Shown in pieces: positions 8,546 through 18,669 of a stretch of DNA of 64,000 nucleotides. The stretch covers positions 1 to 64,000 of the forward strand of contig NZ_PKIE01000005.1 of the NCBI RefSeq assembly GCF_002860865.1, in the 5' to 3' direction. Each line of letters begins with the position of its first letter. The stretch's first letter is position 1. The notes under the pieces were generated by a model. It made no database searches. It saw only the letters and a program-made list of their open reading frames with translations, and was not told where the DNA came from. Made by a program: the position numbers and the translations under genes. This DNA is from Streptococcus mitis. GTDB taxonomy: Bacteria > Bacillota > Bacilli > Lactobacillales > Streptococcaceae.

Positions 8546-9238
8546 ATGCTGAAATGGGAAGACTTGCCCGTGGAAATGAAATCAAGCGAGGTTGAGTCTT
8601 ACTACCAGCTTGTCTCTAAAAGGAAGGGTTCGCTGATTTTCAAGCGTTGCTTGGACTGGGTTTTGGCCTTGGTCTTACTGGTTCTGGCATCTCCCATCTT
8701 TCTCATCTTGAGCATTTGGATCAAGTTGGATAGCAAGGGGCCAGTGATTTATAAGCAAGAGCGCGTGACCCAGTATAATCGACCTTTCAAGATTTGGAAG
8801 TTCCGTACCATGGTGACGGATGCAGACAAAAAAGGAAGTTTGGTGACTTCTGCTAACGATAGCCGCATTACCAAGGTTGGCAATTTTATCCGCCGTGTCC
8901 GTTTGGATGAACTGCCTCAGCTGGTCAATGTCCTGAAAGGCGAAATGTCCTTTGTCGGTACGCGACCTGAAGTGCCTCGTTACACAGAGCAGTATAGCCC
9001 TGAAATGATGGCAACCTTGCTTTTGCCAGCAGGGATTACCTCTCCAGCCAGCATCAACTACAAGGATGAGGACACTATTATCAGTCAAATGACCGAAAAA
9101 GGCCTGTCAGTTGACCAAGCCTATGTAGAGCATGTTCTTCCTGAAAAGATGCGCTATAACCTTTCTTATCTCCGAGAGTTTAGTTTCCTTGGAGACATCA
9201 AAATCATGTTTCAAACCGTGTTTGAAGTGCTAAAATAA
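8546..9238 (+). CDS. Initiating sugar-phosphate transferase (polyprenol-phosphate type)
   Basis: 230-residue bacterial sugar transferase that moves a sugar-1-phosphate from a UDP-sugar to undecaprenyl phosphate at the membrane. One N-terminal hydrophobic helix (about residues 32-55) is followed by the conserved cytosolic block: KFRTM, LDELPQLVNVLKGEMSFVGTRP and PGITSPASI. It precedes a DegT-family aminotransferase by a short gap, so both probably serve one glycan pathway (an amino-sugar-containing capsule, exopolysaccharide or glycoprotein). The sugar itself cannot be read from the sequence. Confidence 0.88.
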   Translation: MLKWEDLPVEMKSSEVESYYQLVSKRKGSLIFKRCLDWVLALVLLVLASPIFLILSIWIKLDSKGPVIYKQERVTQYNRPFKIWKFRTMVTDADKKGSLVTSANDSRITKVGNFIRRVRLDELPQLVNVLKGEMSFVGTRPEVPRYTEQYSPEMMATLLLPAGITSPASINYKDEDTIISQMTEKGLSVDQAYVEHVLPEKMRYNLSYLREFSFLGDIKIMFQTVFEVLK

Positions 9239-9280
9239 AGTAGTCATTAGAAAATGAGTACAGATAAAAGGAGCAAATCA

Positions 9281-10510
9281 ATGCCAAATTACAATATTCC
9301 ATTTTCACCACCCGATATTACGGAAGCAGAAATTGCTGAAGTAGCGGATACCCTGCGTTCTGGTTGGATCACAACAGGTCCTAAGACAAAAGAACTAGAG
9401 CGTCGCTTGTCTCAATATACACAGACGCCCAAGACTGTCTGTCTTAACTCTGCGACTGCCGCGCTTGAGTTGATTTTGCGCGTTTTGGAAGTTGGGCCTG
9501 GTGATGAAGTCATTGTTCCAGCTATGACTTATACAGCTTCATGTAGTGTCATCACGCACGTAGGAGCAACACCTGTCATGGTGGATATCCAAGCAGATAC
9601 GTTTGAAATGGACTATGACCTGCTGGAGCAAGCCATTACTGAAAAGACTAAAGTGATTATCCCAGTAGAACTTGCAGGGATTGTTTGCGATTATGACCGT
9701 TTGTTCCAAGTCGTGGAGAAAAAACGTGATCTCTTTACCGCTTCAAGCAAGTGGCAAAAGGCCTTTAACCGTATTGTGATTGTTTCTGATAGTGCCCATG
9801 CTTTGGGATCTACTTATAAAGGGCAACCAGCTGGTTCTATCGCTGACTTTACCTCCTTCTCATTCCATGCCGTTAAGAATTTTACAACGGCAGAAGGAGG
9901 AAGTGCCACTTGGAAAGCCAATCCAGCGATTGATGACGAAGAGATGTACAAGGAATTCCAAATTCTTTCCCTTCATGGTCAAACTAAGGATGCCCTAGCC
10001 AAGATGCAACTGGGTTCATGGGAATACGATATCGTCACACCAGCCTACAAGTGCAATATGACCGATATCATGGCGTCACTTGGTTTGGTACAATTGGACC
10101 GTTACTCTGGTTTGCTAGAACGTCGTAAGGACATTGTGGAACGCTATGATCGTGGTTTTGCAGGTTCTCGTATCCATCCATTGGCACACAAGACTGATAC
10201 TGTTGAATCTTCACGCCACCTCTACATCACCCATGTAGAAGGTGCTACCCTAGAGGATCGCAATCTTATCATCCAAGAATTGGCCAAAGCAGGCATTGCA
10301 AGTAACGTACACTACAAACCGCTTCCGCTCTTGACAGCCTATAAGAACCTTGGCTTTGATATGGCGAACTATCCTAAGGCCTATGCCTTCTTTGAAAATG
10401 AAATTACGCTTCCTCTTCATACTAAACTAAGCGATGAAGAAGTGGATTATATCATTGAGACTTTCAAAACAGTTTCTGAAAAAGTACTAACTTTATCAAA
10501 AAAATCATAA
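9281..10510 (+). CDS. DegT/DnrJ/EryC1/StrS-family PLP aminotransferase
   Basis: 409-residue sugar aminotransferase using PLP. Landmarks: SGWITTGPKTKELE near the N-terminus, the cofactor-stacking SDSAHALGS stretch, and the Schiff-base lysine in FHAVKNFTTAEGG. C-terminal HYKPLPLL and ITLPLHTKLSDEEVDYI are typical of enzymes making amino-deoxy sugars such as 4-amino-4,6-dideoxyhexoses. I set the start at 9281, directly after AAAAGGAG, rather than ATG 9254. Forms a two-gene unit with the sugar transferase upstream. Confidence 0.88.
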   Translation: MPNYNIPFSPPDITEAEIAEVADTLRSGWITTGPKTKELERRLSQYTQTPKTVCLNSATAALELILRVLEVGPGDEVIVPAMTYTASCSVITHVGATPVMVDIQADTFEMDYDLLEQAITEKTKVIIPVELAGIVCDYDRLFQVVEKKRDLFTASSKWQKAFNRIVIVSDSAHALGSTYKGQPAGSIADFTSFSFHAVKNFTTAEGGSATWKANPAIDDEEMYKEFQILSLHGQTKDALAKMQLGSWEYDIVTPAYKCNMTDIMASLGLVQLDRYSGLLERRKDIVERYDRGFAGSRIHPLAHKTDTVESSRHLYITHVEGATLEDRNLIIQELAKAGIASNVHYKPLPLLTAYKNLGFDMANYPKAYAFFENEITLPLHTKLSDEEVDYIIETFKTVSEKVLTLSKKS

Positions 10511-10517
10511 AAAAGTC

Positions 10518-10546
10518 TTGACAAAGAAAAAACAAAGTATTAAAAT
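10518..10546 (+). promoter_or_regulatory. Promoter of the first tryptophan T-box / trpB paralogue
   Basis: TTGACA, 17 bases, TAAAAT: near-consensus. It starts just after the aminotransferase stop and drives the T-box leader beginning about ten bases downstream. Confidence 0.85.
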
Positions 10547-10555
10547 AAGTTCAAC

Positions 10556-10806
10556 AAATCAGAAAAGTAACTATTTTTGATCTTCAGGGAGCCTGTGGTG
10601 ATTGTGAACAGGTGGTTGGAAGTAGTGAAAGTGGGCTGATTTTAAAAATGAATTTGAAACAATGAAAATTCGGTGCGCACACCTTACAGTGCAACTTGTT
10701 GTTAGACAAGACAGAGATGTAAAGGGGAATAGTCCCTTTATAATTGAGGTGGCACCGCGTTACCAACGCCCTCACATGGAAGTATATTCTGTGTGTGGGC
10801 TTTTTT
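10556..10806 (+). promoter_or_regulatory. Tryptophan T-box leader of the trpB paralogue
   Basis: Contains the T-box core GGTGGCACCGCG (10748-10759) and a terminator hairpin with GCCC/GGGC base and TTTTTT (10768-10806). Stem I closes AAATCAG (10556-) with CTGATTT, and the internal loop opposite contains GAAAGTGGG, giving a UGG specifier (Trp). Uncharged tRNA-Trp should therefore favour antitermination into the gene at 10938. The remaining ~130 bases to the ATG hold no feature I can name. Confidence 0.9.
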
Positions 10807-10937
10807 CTTTCGGTCATTTTGTTTTTCTTTTATTAGGGCGTTAAGTCGCTTTGATGAACTTAGGTTCTATCTGCAGCTCCTTGCCTACTACTAGAAGCAA
10901 ACAAAAAGCCGAATTAATATAGAAAGAGGAAAATTTT

Positions 10938-12116
10938 ATGACAACTAAAGGTTATTTTGGACAATTTGGTGGTAGTTTTGTACCGGAGCCGATTCAGGCT
11001 TTGTTGGATGAGTTGGAAGTGACATTTGACAAGTACAAGGATGATCCAGAATTTTTGGTAGAATTTCGTCATTATTTGAAGGACTATTCAGGTCGCGAAA
11101 CACCGCTCTATTTTGCAGAAAGTTTGACAGAGCACCTAGGTGGAGCTAAGATTTATCTCAAACGTGAAGACCTTAACCACCTTGGTTCTCACAAACTCAA
11201 CAACGTTTTAGGACAAATTCTTTTGGCCAAACGCATGGGCAAAAAACGAGTAATCGCAGAAACAGGAGCTGGTCAGCACGGTGTTGCGACAGCAGCGGCT
11301 GCAGCTAAGTTTGGTATGGCTTGTGATGTCTACATGGGAGCAGAGGATGTGGAACGTCAACGTCTCAATGTTTTCCGTATGGAGATGATGGGAGCAACTG
11401 TTCACGCAGTTGAAACAGGGACTCGCACCCTCAAAGATGCGGTTGATGCAGCCTTTGGAGCATGGATGAATGACCTTGAAGCCTTCTATGTTCTGGGATC
11501 TGCTGTGGGTCCTCACCCATATCCAACCATTGTTCATGAGTTCCAAAAGGTCATCAGTGAAGAATCTCGCCGTCAAATCTTAGAAAAAGAAGGTCGTTTA
11601 CCAGACTACGTTATTGCCTGTGTAGGTGGTGGCTCTAATGCCATCGGTGCTTTTTCTCAGTATGTGGCTGATGAAGAAGTTAAATTGGTTGGGGTTGAAG
11701 CTGCTGGTCACGGACTTGACACAGACAAGCACGCAGCTACTATGACAAAAGGTAGTATCGGAATTGTTGACGGTATGAAGACCTATGCAGTCTTTAAGGA
11801 AGATGGAGAGCTGGCTCCAGTTTACTCTATCTCAGCTGGATTGGACTATCCAGGGGTTGGCCCAGAACACGCCTACTTCAAAGATTCAGGTCGCGTGGAA
11901 TATGTGGCTGCGACGGATGAAGAAGCTGTTCAGGCTCTCCTCCTTCTCAGCAAGACTGAAGGGATTATCCCAGCGATTGAAAGTTCACACGCTATCGCAG
12001 AAGCAGTTAAACGTGCACCGAAACTAAGTAAAGACGACATTATCATCATCAATGTCTCTGGTCGTGGAGACAAGGACGTAGCTGCAATTGCGGACTACCT
12101 AGAAGCTAAAAAATAA
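10938..12116 (+). CDS. trpB: Second tryptophan synthase beta chain (stand-alone TrpB paralogue)
   Basis: 392-residue PLP enzyme of the tryptophan synthase beta family. The PLP lysine motif is [13 protein letters not shown], against [10 protein letters not shown] in the operon copy at 16677; the [11 protein letters not shown] catalytic-Glu segment, the phosphate-binding GGGSNAIG and the SGRGDKD end are intact. So it should be active, turning indole and serine into tryptophan. It has no adjacent trpA and has its own Trp T-box and promoter, suggesting indole salvage or an alternative beta subunit. It differs at many positions from the operon copy, so this is a diverged paralogue, not a recent duplication. 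Confidence 0.85.
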   Translation: MTTKGYFGQFGGSFVPEPIQALLDELEVTFDKYKDDPEFLVEFRHYLKDYSGRETPLYFAESLTEHLGGAKIYLKREDLNHLGSHKLNNVLGQILLAKRMGKKRVIAETGAGQHGVATAAAAAKFGMACDVYMGAEDVERQRLNVFRMEMMGATVHAVETGTRTLKDAVDAAFGAWMNDLEAFYVLGSAVGPHPYPTIVHEFQKVISEESRRQILEKEGRLPDYVIACVGGGSNAIGAFSQYVADEEVKLVGVEAAGHGLDTDKHAATMTKGSIGIVDGMKTYAVFKEDGELAPVYSISAGLDYPGVGPEHAYFKDSGRVEYVAATDEEAVQALLLLSKTEGIIPAIESSHAIAEAVKRAPKLSKDDIIIINVSGRGDKDVAAIADYLEAKK

Positions 12117-12117
12117 T

Positions 12118-12363
12118 AGATGGAAAAATTACAGTCCTTTCTCTCACAGAGAGCTTGTGGTTGCTGGAAACAAGCAGAGAAAGCTGTAAAGTTGGGTCCA
12201 TCTGAAACGAGAGAAGAAAACATAATTCTCAAGGGAGTGCCCTTTATCGCACAACCTGTTACAGGAGGTTTCTGAGACAGGAATGAGAGATAGGAGAAAT
12301 CCTATAATTGAGGTGGCACCGCGAATTTCGTCCTCACGCAAGTTATTTTGCGTGGGGACTTTT
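12118..12363 (+). promoter_or_regulatory. Tryptophan T-box leader of trpEGDCFBA
   Basis: Starts two bases after the stop of the trpB paralogue. T-box core GGTGGCACCGCG at 12312-12323; terminator GTCCTCACGCAA/TTGCGTGGGGAC with TTTT at 12330-12363. Stem I pairs ATGGA...TTACAG with CTGTAA...TCCAT, leaving AGTTGGG as specifier loop: UGG, Trp. I see no strong promoter between the two genes, so readthrough from 10518 may be the main input. Confidence 0.9.
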
Positions 12364-12409
12364 CATACAGTCACCACGGACTAGAAGTAGAACTGAAAGG
12401 GAAATTACA

Positions 12410-13771
12410 ATGGAACGAATCATTCATGGAGATGTCTTATCACCAATCTTGGCTTATATGCGCCTAAAGGGGAAACACAAGGTTATCTTAGAGAGTATTC
12501 CGAGAGACAAGGAAACAGCTCGTTTTTCTATCTTAGCTTATAATCCAGTTTTTGAGATTAAGTTTGAAAATGGAGTTCTCTATCAAAATGGGCAAGTGAT
12601 TGATCGGGATCCCTTGGATTTCCTTTATGAAGTGACTCATAAGAGTCAGCACCATTCAGACCTCCCTTTTGGTGGTGGGGCAATTGGTTTTGTTGGTTAC
12701 GATATGATTTCGCTCTATGAGGAAATCGGTCAAATCCCTGAGGATACGATTGGGACGCCAGACATGCATTTCTTTGTCTATGAGAGTTACATGGTCTTTG
12801 ACCACAAGAAGGAAAAAATCCATGTCATCGAGGATGCTCTCTATAGTGAGCGTAGTCAAGACGACTTGGAAAAAGCCTTGAACCAAGTGCTTGAGGAATT
12901 ACGCATTCCTGCTCCAAATGAATTTGAAGACTTGGATCTATCTCCGTTAGACTTCAAACCCCATATTGCTCCTCAGAAGTTTGAGGAAATGGTGGAAACC
13001 GCTCGTGACTTGATTCGTAACGGGGATATGTTTCAATGTGTACTCAGCCAGCGTTTCTCAGCAGAAGTTACTGGAAATCCATTTGACTTCTATAGAAATC
13101 TCCGCGTGACTAATCCTTCTAATTACCTTTATTTCTATGATTTTGGTGATTATCAAATCATCGGTGCCAGTCCTGAAAGTTTGGTTTCTGTCAAAAATGG
13201 CATCGTGACAACCAATCCGATTGCAGGGACACGACCAAGAGGAGCTACGGATGAAGAAGACAAGGCTTTGGCGACAGACCTGCTTTCGGATGAGAAGGAA
13301 ACAGCAGAGCATCGAATGTTAGTAGACTTGGGTCGTAATGATATTGGCCGCATCTCTGAAACGGCAAGTGTCCAAGTCACTAAGTATATGGAAGTGGAGC
13401 TTTTCCGTTATGTCATGCATTTGACCAGTGTGGTCAAGGGGCGTTTGCTTCCAGAACTCACTGCCATGGATGCCTTGAAAGCTACACTTCCTGCTGGAAC
13501 AGTTTCAGGAGCACCAAAGATTCGAGCGATGAGACGCATCTATGAACTAGAAACGGAAAAACGGAGCGTATACGCTGGAGCAATTGGCTACTTGTCTGCG
13601 ACGGGCGATATGGATTTTGCCATTGCCATCCGAACTATGATTCTCAAAAATCAAACAGCCTATGTGCAGGCTGGGGCAGGGATTGTCTACGACTCCATCG
13701 CCCAAAACGAATACCAAGAAACCATTAACAAGGCTAAATCTATGACTAGAATTGGAGAACTAAGACCATGA
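12410..13771 (+). CDS. trpE: Anthranilate synthase component I
   Basis: 453-residue chorismate-using enzyme; with TrpG it makes anthranilate, the first step of tryptophan synthesis. Visible family blocks: FSPES-like GASPESLVSV, NPIAGTRPRG, LVDLGRNDIGRI, LPAGTVSGAPKIRAM and the C-terminal QAGAGIVYDS. An LESIPRD segment near the N-terminus corresponds to the tryptophan feedback site (LLES type). I use ATG 12410 after AAAGGGA; an open frame extends upstream into the T-box but has no ribosome site. Ends overlapping trpG by four bases (ATGA). Confidence 0.96.
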   Translation: MERIIHGDVLSPILAYMRLKGKHKVILESIPRDKETARFSILAYNPVFEIKFENGVLYQNGQVIDRDPLDFLYEVTHKSQHHSDLPFGGGAIGFVGYDMISLYEEIGQIPEDTIGTPDMHFFVYESYMVFDHKKEKIHVIEDALYSERSQDDLEKALNQVLEELRIPAPNEFEDLDLSPLDFKPHIAPQKFEEMVETARDLIRNGDMFQCVLSQRFSAEVTGNPFDFYRNLRVTNPSNYLYFYDFGDYQIIGASPESLVSVKNGIVTTNPIAGTRPRGATDEEDKALATDLLSDEKETAEHRMLVDLGRNDIGRISETASVQVTKYMEVELFRYVMHLTSVVKGRLLPELTAMDALKATLPAGTVSGAPKIRAMRRIYELETEKRSVYAGAIGYLSATGDMDFAIAIRTMILKNQTAYVQAGAGIVYDSIAQNEYQETINKAKSMTRIGELRP

Positions 13772-14334
13772 TTTTATTGATTGACAACTATGATTCTTTT
13801 ACCTATAACTTGGCCCAATACATTGGGAATTTTGCAGAAGTACAGGTCTTGAGAAATGATGATCCCAAGCTGTATGAAGAAGCTGAAAAAGCAGATGGTC
13901 TGGTCTTTTCTCCTGGTCCTGGTTGGCCAGTTGATGCTGGAAAGATGGAAGACATGATTCGTGATTTTGCTGGCAAGAAGCCGATTCTTGGAATTTGTTT
14001 GGGGCACCAAGCCATTGCAGAAGTCTTTGGTGGGAAGTTAGGTTTGGCTCCAAAAGTCATGCATGGGAAACAGAGCAATATCAGCTTTGAAGCGCCATCT
14101 GTTTTGTATCAAGGCATTGAGGATGGCCGTGCGGTCATGCGTTATCACAGTATTTTGATTGAAGAAATGCCAGAAGACTTTGAAGTGACAGCTCGTTCAA
14201 CTGATGACCAGGCCATTATGGGAATTCAACACAAAAACCTTCCAATTTATGGATTCCAGTACCATCCAGAAAGTATTGGAACGCCTGACGGCTTGTCTTC
14301 TATTCGGAATTTTATCGAGAATGTTGTAAAGTGA
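13768..14334 (+). CDS. trpG: Anthranilate synthase component II (glutamine amidotransferase)
   Basis: 188-residue class I glutamine amidotransferase that delivers ammonia to TrpE. Triad visible: nucleophile Cys in [11 protein letters not shown] (about residues 79-89) and His-Glu in [11 protein letters not shown] near the C-terminus. Starts [18 protein letters not shown], the typical TrpG/PabA opening. Stand-alone TrpG, not fused to TrpD. Some TrpG proteins also serve PabB; no separate pabA is seen in this window. Confidence 0.95.
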   Translation: MILLIDNYDSFTYNLAQYIGNFAEVQVLRNDDPKLYEEAEKADGLVFSPGPGWPVDAGKMEDMIRDFAGKKPILGICLGHQAIAEVFGGKLGLAPKVMHGKQSNISFEAPSVLYQGIEDGRAVMRYHSILIEEMPEDFEVTARSTDDQAIMGIQHKNLPIYGFQYHPESIGTPDGLSSIRNFIENVVK

Positions 14335-14344
14335 GGAAACTAGG

Positions 14345-15349
14345 ATGAAAGAGATTATTGAAAAATTAGCAAAATTTGAAAATTTATCAGGTGTGGAAAT
14401 GACGGATGTCATTGAGCGTATCGTTACTGGACGTGTAACCGAAGCGCAGATTGCTTCTCTCCTTTTGGCCCTTAAGATGAAGGGGGAAACACCTGAAGAA
14501 CGCACAGCCATTGCCCAAGTCATGAGAGGGCATGCCCAACATATTCCAACTGAGATTCATGATGCCATGGACAACTGTGGTACAGGTGGGGACAAGTCTT
14601 TCAGCTTTAACATCTCCACAACTGCAGCCTTTGTCTTGGCTGGTGGTGGTGTTCATATGGCAAAACACGGTAACCGCTCGATTTCTTCTAAATCTGGTTC
14701 TGCAGACGTTCTCGAAGCCTTGGGCATCAACCTAGACCTCAAACCAGCTGAACTAGGTAAGATCTTTGATAAAACTGGAATCGTCTTTCTCTTTGCAAAA
14801 AATATGCACCCAGCCATGAAATACATCATGCCAGCTCGTTTGGAATTGGGGATTCCAACGATTATGAACTTGACTGGTCCACTGATTCACCCAATGGCTT
14901 TGGAAACACAGCTTCTTGGAATTAGTCGTCCAGAACTTCTAGAAAGTACAGCTCAGGTTTTGAAAAACATGGGTCGCAAACGTGCCATCGTGGTTGCTGG
15001 ACCAGAAGGTCTTGATGAAGCTGGTTTGAATGGAACAACCAAGATTGCACTTCTTGAAAATGGCGAAATCACCTTGTCAAGCTTTACTCCAGAGGATTTA
15101 GGGATGGAGCGCTACGCTATCGAAGATATTCGTGGAGGCAATGCTCAGGAAAATGCAGAAATTTTGCTTAGCGTTCTTAAAAACGAACCAAGTCCATTCT
15201 TGGAAACGACAGTCTTGAATGCTGGTCTTGGTTTCTATGCTAATGGTAAGGTAGCTAGCATCAAGGAAGGAGTTGCCTTAGCTCGTCAAGTCATTGCTAG
15301 TGGCAAGGCCCTTGAAAAACTCAGACTGTTACAGGAGTACCAAAAATGA
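14345..15349 (+). CDS. trpD: Anthranilate phosphoribosyltransferase
   Basis: 334-residue enzyme joining anthranilate and PRPP. PRPP motif [21 protein letters not shown] and the [20 protein letters not shown] anthranilate/PRPP segment are intact; the C-terminal half has NPLT-like NLTGPLIHP. Length is normal. Ten bases after trpG and overlapping trpC by four bases, within a tightly packed operon. Confidence 0.96.
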   Translation: MKEIIEKLAKFENLSGVEMTDVIERIVTGRVTEAQIASLLLALKMKGETPEERTAIAQVMRGHAQHIPTEIHDAMDNCGTGGDKSFSFNISTTAAFVLAGGGVHMAKHGNRSISSKSGSADVLEALGINLDLKPAELGKIFDKTGIVFLFAKNMHPAMKYIMPARLELGIPTIMNLTGPLIHPMALETQLLGISRPELLESTAQVLKNMGRKRAIVVAGPEGLDEAGLNGTTKIALLENGEITLSSFTPEDLGMERYAIEDIRGGNAQENAEILLSVLKNEPSPFLETTVLNAGLGFYANGKVASIKEGVALARQVIASGKALEKLRLLQEYQK

Positions 15350-16113
15350 GTCAGGAATTTTTAGCACGAATTTTGGAGCAGAAGGCGCGTGAGGTTGAGC
15401 AGATGAAGTTGGAGGAAATCCAGCCCCTGCGCCAGACCTATCGCTTGGCTGACTATCTAAAACAACACCAAGACCGTTTACAGGTAATCGCTGAAGTCAA
15501 GAAGGCTAGCCCTAGTCTGGGAGATATCAATCTAGATGTGGATATTGTGCAACAGGCCCAGACTTATGAAGAAAACGGAGCAGTGATGATTTCTGTTCTG
15601 ACAGATGAAGTTTTCTTTAAAGGACATTTGGATTATCTACGGGAGATTTCCAGTCAGGTACAGATTCCAACGCTCAACAAGGACTTTATCATCGATGAAA
15701 AGCAAATCATCCGCGCTCGCAATGCAGGTGCGACAGTCATCCTGCTCATTGTGGCAGCCTTGTCCGAAGAACGCCTCAAGGAACTGTATGACTATGCGAC
15801 AGAGCTTGGTCTGGAAGTTTTAGTGGAGACTCACAATCTAGCTGAACTAGAGGTAGCACACCGCCTTGGAGCTCAAATTATCGGGGTTAATAACCGCAAT
15901 TTGACTACCTTTGAAGTCGACTTGCAGACCAGTGTAGACTTGTCCCAGCACTTTAAGGAAGGACGCTATTACATTTCTGAATCTGCTATTTTCACAGGGC
16001 AGGATGCGGAACGAGTAGCACCATACTTTAACGGAATTTTGGTAGGGACAGCTCTTATGCAGGCAGAAGATGTAGCCCAGAGAATCAAGGAGTTGCAGAT
16101 TGACAAAGGTTAA
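15346..16113 (+). CDS. trpC: Indole-3-glycerol-phosphate synthase
   Basis: 255-residue TIM-barrel enzyme closing the indole ring (CdRP to indole-glycerol phosphate). Seen: [15 protein letters not shown] (beta1, catalytic Lys and Ser), [12 protein letters not shown] with catalytic Lys, [14 protein letters not shown] and SESAIF. TrpC is a separate protein here, not fused to TrpF. Overlaps both neighbours. Confidence 0.96.
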   Translation: MSQEFLARILEQKAREVEQMKLEEIQPLRQTYRLADYLKQHQDRLQVIAEVKKASPSLGDINLDVDIVQQAQTYEENGAVMISVLTDEVFFKGHLDYLREISSQVQIPTLNKDFIIDEKQIIRARNAGATVILLIVAALSEERLKELYDYATELGLEVLVETHNLAELEVAHRLGAQIIGVNNRNLTTFEVDLQTSVDLSQHFKEGRYYISESAIFTGQDAERVAPYFNGILVGTALMQAEDVAQRIKELQIDKG

Positions 16114-16699
16114 AATTTGCGGATTATCGACCAAAGAAGCGGTGGAGACAGCTGTGTCAGCAGGAGCCGACTACATCGGTTTTGTCTTCGCACCTAGTAA
16201 AAGACAGGTGACCTTGGAAGAGGCTGCTGAGCTGGCAAAGCTTATTCCTGCAGGTGTCAAAAAGGTTGGTGTATTTGTTTCACCAAGTCGGGCAGAACTG
16301 TTAGAAGTCATTGACAAAGTTGGTTTGGACTTGGTTCAAGTTCACGGTCAGGTGGCAGATGATTTGTTTGAGAATTTGCCTTGTGACAGTATTCAGGCTG
16401 TGCAGGTGGATGGAGAGGGTCATGTGCCCAATTCTCAGGCAGACTATCTACTCTTTGATGCCCCTGTGGCTGGGAGTGGCCAGACCTTTGACTGGGCTCA
16501 ACTGGATACGATTGGACTAACTCAGCCTTTCTTTATCGCAGGTGGGCTTAATGAAGACAATGTAGTACAAGCAATTCAATACTTTACTCCCTATGCAGTA
16601 GATGTATCGAGCGGAGTGGAGACAGATGGACAAAAAGATCATGAAAAGATTAGAAGATTTATAGAGAGGGTAAAGAATGGCATATCAAGAACCAAATAA
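16100..16699 (+). CDS. trpF: Phosphoribosylanthranilate isomerase
   Basis: 199-residue TIM-barrel isomerase converting PRA to CdRP. Begins [14 protein letters not shown] with the catalytic Cys (KICG), has [10 protein letters not shown] and [16 protein letters not shown] with catalytic Asp, and ends with [11 protein letters not shown]...VDVSSGVET. The start codon is TTG (16100-16102), inside the end of trpC, with AAGGAG seven bases upstream; no ATG fits the family N-terminus. Its end overlaps trpB by 23 bases. Confidence 0.94.
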   Translation: MTKVKICGLSTKEAVETAVSAGADYIGFVFAPSKRQVTLEEAAELAKLIPAGVKKVGVFVSPSRAELLEVIDKVGLDLVQVHGQVADDLFENLPCDSIQAVQVDGEGHVPNSQADYLLFDAPVAGSGQTFDWAQLDTIGLTQPFFIAGGLNEDNVVQAIQYFTPYAVDVSSGVETDGQKDHEKIRRFIERVKNGISRTK

Positions 16700-17900
16700 A
16701 GATGGATTTTACGGAAAATTCGGCGGACGTTTTGTCCCAGAAACATTGATGACAGCAGTTTTGGAGTTGGAGAAGGCCTACCGTGAAAGTCAGGCAGACC
16801 CAAGTTTCCAAGAGGAATTAAACCAACTTTTGCGTCAGTACGTGGGACGCGAAACTCCCCTCTACTACGCAAAAAATTTGACCCAGCATATCGGCGGAGC
16901 CAAGATTTATCTTAAACGTGAAGACCTTAACCATACAGGGGCTCACAAGATTAACAATGCCTTGGGACAAGTTCTTCTGGCTAAACGCATGGGCAAAAAG
17001 AAAATTATTGCTGAAACAGGTGCTGGTCAGCACGGTGTGGCAACTGCAACTGCTGCAGCCCTCTTTAACATGGAATGTACCATCTACATGGGTGAGGAGG
17101 ATGTTAAACGCCAAGCCCTCAATGTGTTCCGTATGGAGCTTTTGGGAGCCAAGGTTGAGGCAGTAACAGACGGTTCGCGCGTGCTCAAGGATGCGGTCAA
17201 TGCAGCCCTTCGTTCATGGGTGGCAAATATCGACGATACCCACTATATCCTTGGTTCTGCCTTAGGACCTCATCCATTCCCAGAAATCGTTCGTGACTTC
17301 CAAAGTGTCATCGGTAGAGAAGCTAAACAACAGTACCGTGACTTAACAGGTCAAGATTTACCAGATGCCCTAGTAGCCTGTGTTGGCGGTGGTTCTAATG
17401 CTATCGGACTCTTCCATCCATTTGTAGAAGATGAGTCAGTAGCCATGTATGGGGCTGAAGCGGCTGGACTTGGTGTGGATACAGAGCACAACGCAGCTAC
17501 CTTGACCAAGGGGCGTCCAGGTGTTCTTCACGGTTCCCTCATGGATGTGCTCCAAGATGCCCATGGTCAAATTCTTGAAGCCTTCTCTATCTCAGCAGGT
17601 TTGGACTATCCTGGTATCGGTCCAGAACATTCTCACTACCACGATATTAAACGTGCCAGCTATGTCCCTGTGACAGACGAAGAAGCCTTGGAAGGATTCC
17701 AACTCTTGTCTCGTGTTGAAGGGATTATCCCAGCCTTGGAATCTAGCCATGCTATCGCCTTTGCGGTGAAATTGGCCAAAGAACTCGGCCCAGACAAGTC
17801 CATGATTGTCTGTCTATCAGGTCGTGGGGACAAGGATGTGGTTCAAGTCAAAGACCGCTTGGAAGCAGATGCAGCAAAGAAGGGAGAAGCTCATGCCTAA
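16677..17900 (+). CDS. trpB: Tryptophan synthase beta chain (operon copy)
   Basis: 407-residue canonical TrpB. PLP lysine in [17 protein letters not shown], catalytic-Glu segment [11 protein letters not shown], phosphate cup GGGSNAIG, and the end LSGRGDKDV. Lies next to trpA and overlaps it by eight bases, so it is the partner of TrpA in the alpha2-beta2 complex that channels indole. Compare the second copy at 10938, which differs in the lysine loop and stands outside the operon. Confidence 0.96.
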   Translation: MAYQEPNKDGFYGKFGGRFVPETLMTAVLELEKAYRESQADPSFQEELNQLLRQYVGRETPLYYAKNLTQHIGGAKIYLKREDLNHTGAHKINNALGQVLLAKRMGKKKIIAETGAGQHGVATATAAALFNMECTIYMGEEDVKRQALNVFRMELLGAKVEAVTDGSRVLKDAVNAALRSWVANIDDTHYILGSALGPHPFPEIVRDFQSVIGREAKQQYRDLTGQDLPDALVACVGGGSNAIGLFHPFVEDESVAMYGAEAAGLGVDTEHNAATLTKGRPGVLHGSLMDVLQDAHGQILEAFSISAGLDYPGIGPEHSHYHDIKRASYVPVTDEEALEGFQLLSRVEGIIPALESSHAIAFAVKLAKELGPDKSMIVCLSGRGDKDVVQVKDRLEADAAKKGEAHA

Positions 17901-18669
17901 GACACTAACAGAAAAATTAAACGCTATAAAATCAGCTGGAAAAGGAATTTTTGTTCCCTATATCATGGCTGGAGACCACGAGAAAGGTTTGGATGGCCTA
18001 GCTGAAACAATCCACTTTTTAGAAGATTTGGGTGTCTCTGCCATTGAAGTGGGCATTCCCTTTTCAGACCCTGTTGCAGATGGACCTATTATCGAAGAAG
18101 CTGGCTTGCGCAGTTTAGCCCACGGGACCTCTACCCAGGCTTTGATTGAAACCTTGAAAAGCATTCAAACAGAGGTTCCACTAGTCATTATGACCTACTT
18201 CAACCCCCTCTTTCAGTACGGTGTGGAGAATTTTGTCAAAGATTTGGCTGATACAGCTGTTAAGGGCTTGATTATCCCAGACCTGCCTCATGAACATGCC
18301 AACTTTGTAGAACCATTTTTGGCAGATACAGACATTGCTTTGATTCCTTTAGTAAGCTTGACCACAGGGATTGAGCGTCAGAAAGAGTTGATTGAAGGGG
18401 CAGAAGGATTTGTCTATGCCGTTGCTATTAATGGGGTGACAGGGAAATCTGGCAATTACCGTGCAGACTTGGATAAGCACTTGGCACAATTACATCAAGT
18501 GGCTGACATCCCAGTCTTGACAGGATTTGGCGTATCTAGTCAAGCCGATGTAGAACGCTTCAATGCGGTATCAGATGGCGTTATCGTTGGTTCGAAAATT
18601 GTAAAAGCTCTCCACAAGGGAGAGCCGATTCAGGACTTTATCAAACAAGCAGTAGCTTACCAAAAATAA
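17893..18669 (+). CDS. trpA: Tryptophan synthase alpha chain
   Basis: 258-residue TIM barrel that cleaves indole-glycerol phosphate. Conserved: [28 protein letters not shown] (catalytic Glu), [11 protein letters not shown] (catalytic Asp) and [13 protein letters not shown]. Start placed at ATG 17893 after GGGAGAAG; a longer frame upstream lies inside trpB. Last gene of the trp operon, with its 3' end overlapping the convergent prepilin peptidase gene by 29 bases. Confidence 0.95.
   Translation: MPKTLTEKLNAIKSAGKGIFVPYIMAGDHEKGLDGLAETIHFLEDLGVSAIEVGIPFSDPVADGPIIEEAGLRSLAHGTSTQALIETLKSIQTEVPLVIMTYFNPLFQYGVENFVKDLADTAVKGLIIPDLPHEHANFVEPFLADTDIALIPLVSLTTGIERQKELIEGAEGFVYAVAINGVTGKSGNYRADLDKHLAQLHQVADIPVLTGFGVSSQADVERFNAVSDGVIVGSKIVKALHKGEPIQDFIKQAVAYQK

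Noticed and set aside
12308..12409. Upstream extension of trpE
   Set aside because: The open frame passes through the T-box core and terminator; no ribosome site, and TrpE normally begins MERIIHGD-like.
15346..16699. Possible trpC-trpF fusion or frameshift because of overlapping ends
   Set aside because: TrpF has its own TTG start with AAGGAG at proper spacing; both proteins are full length.
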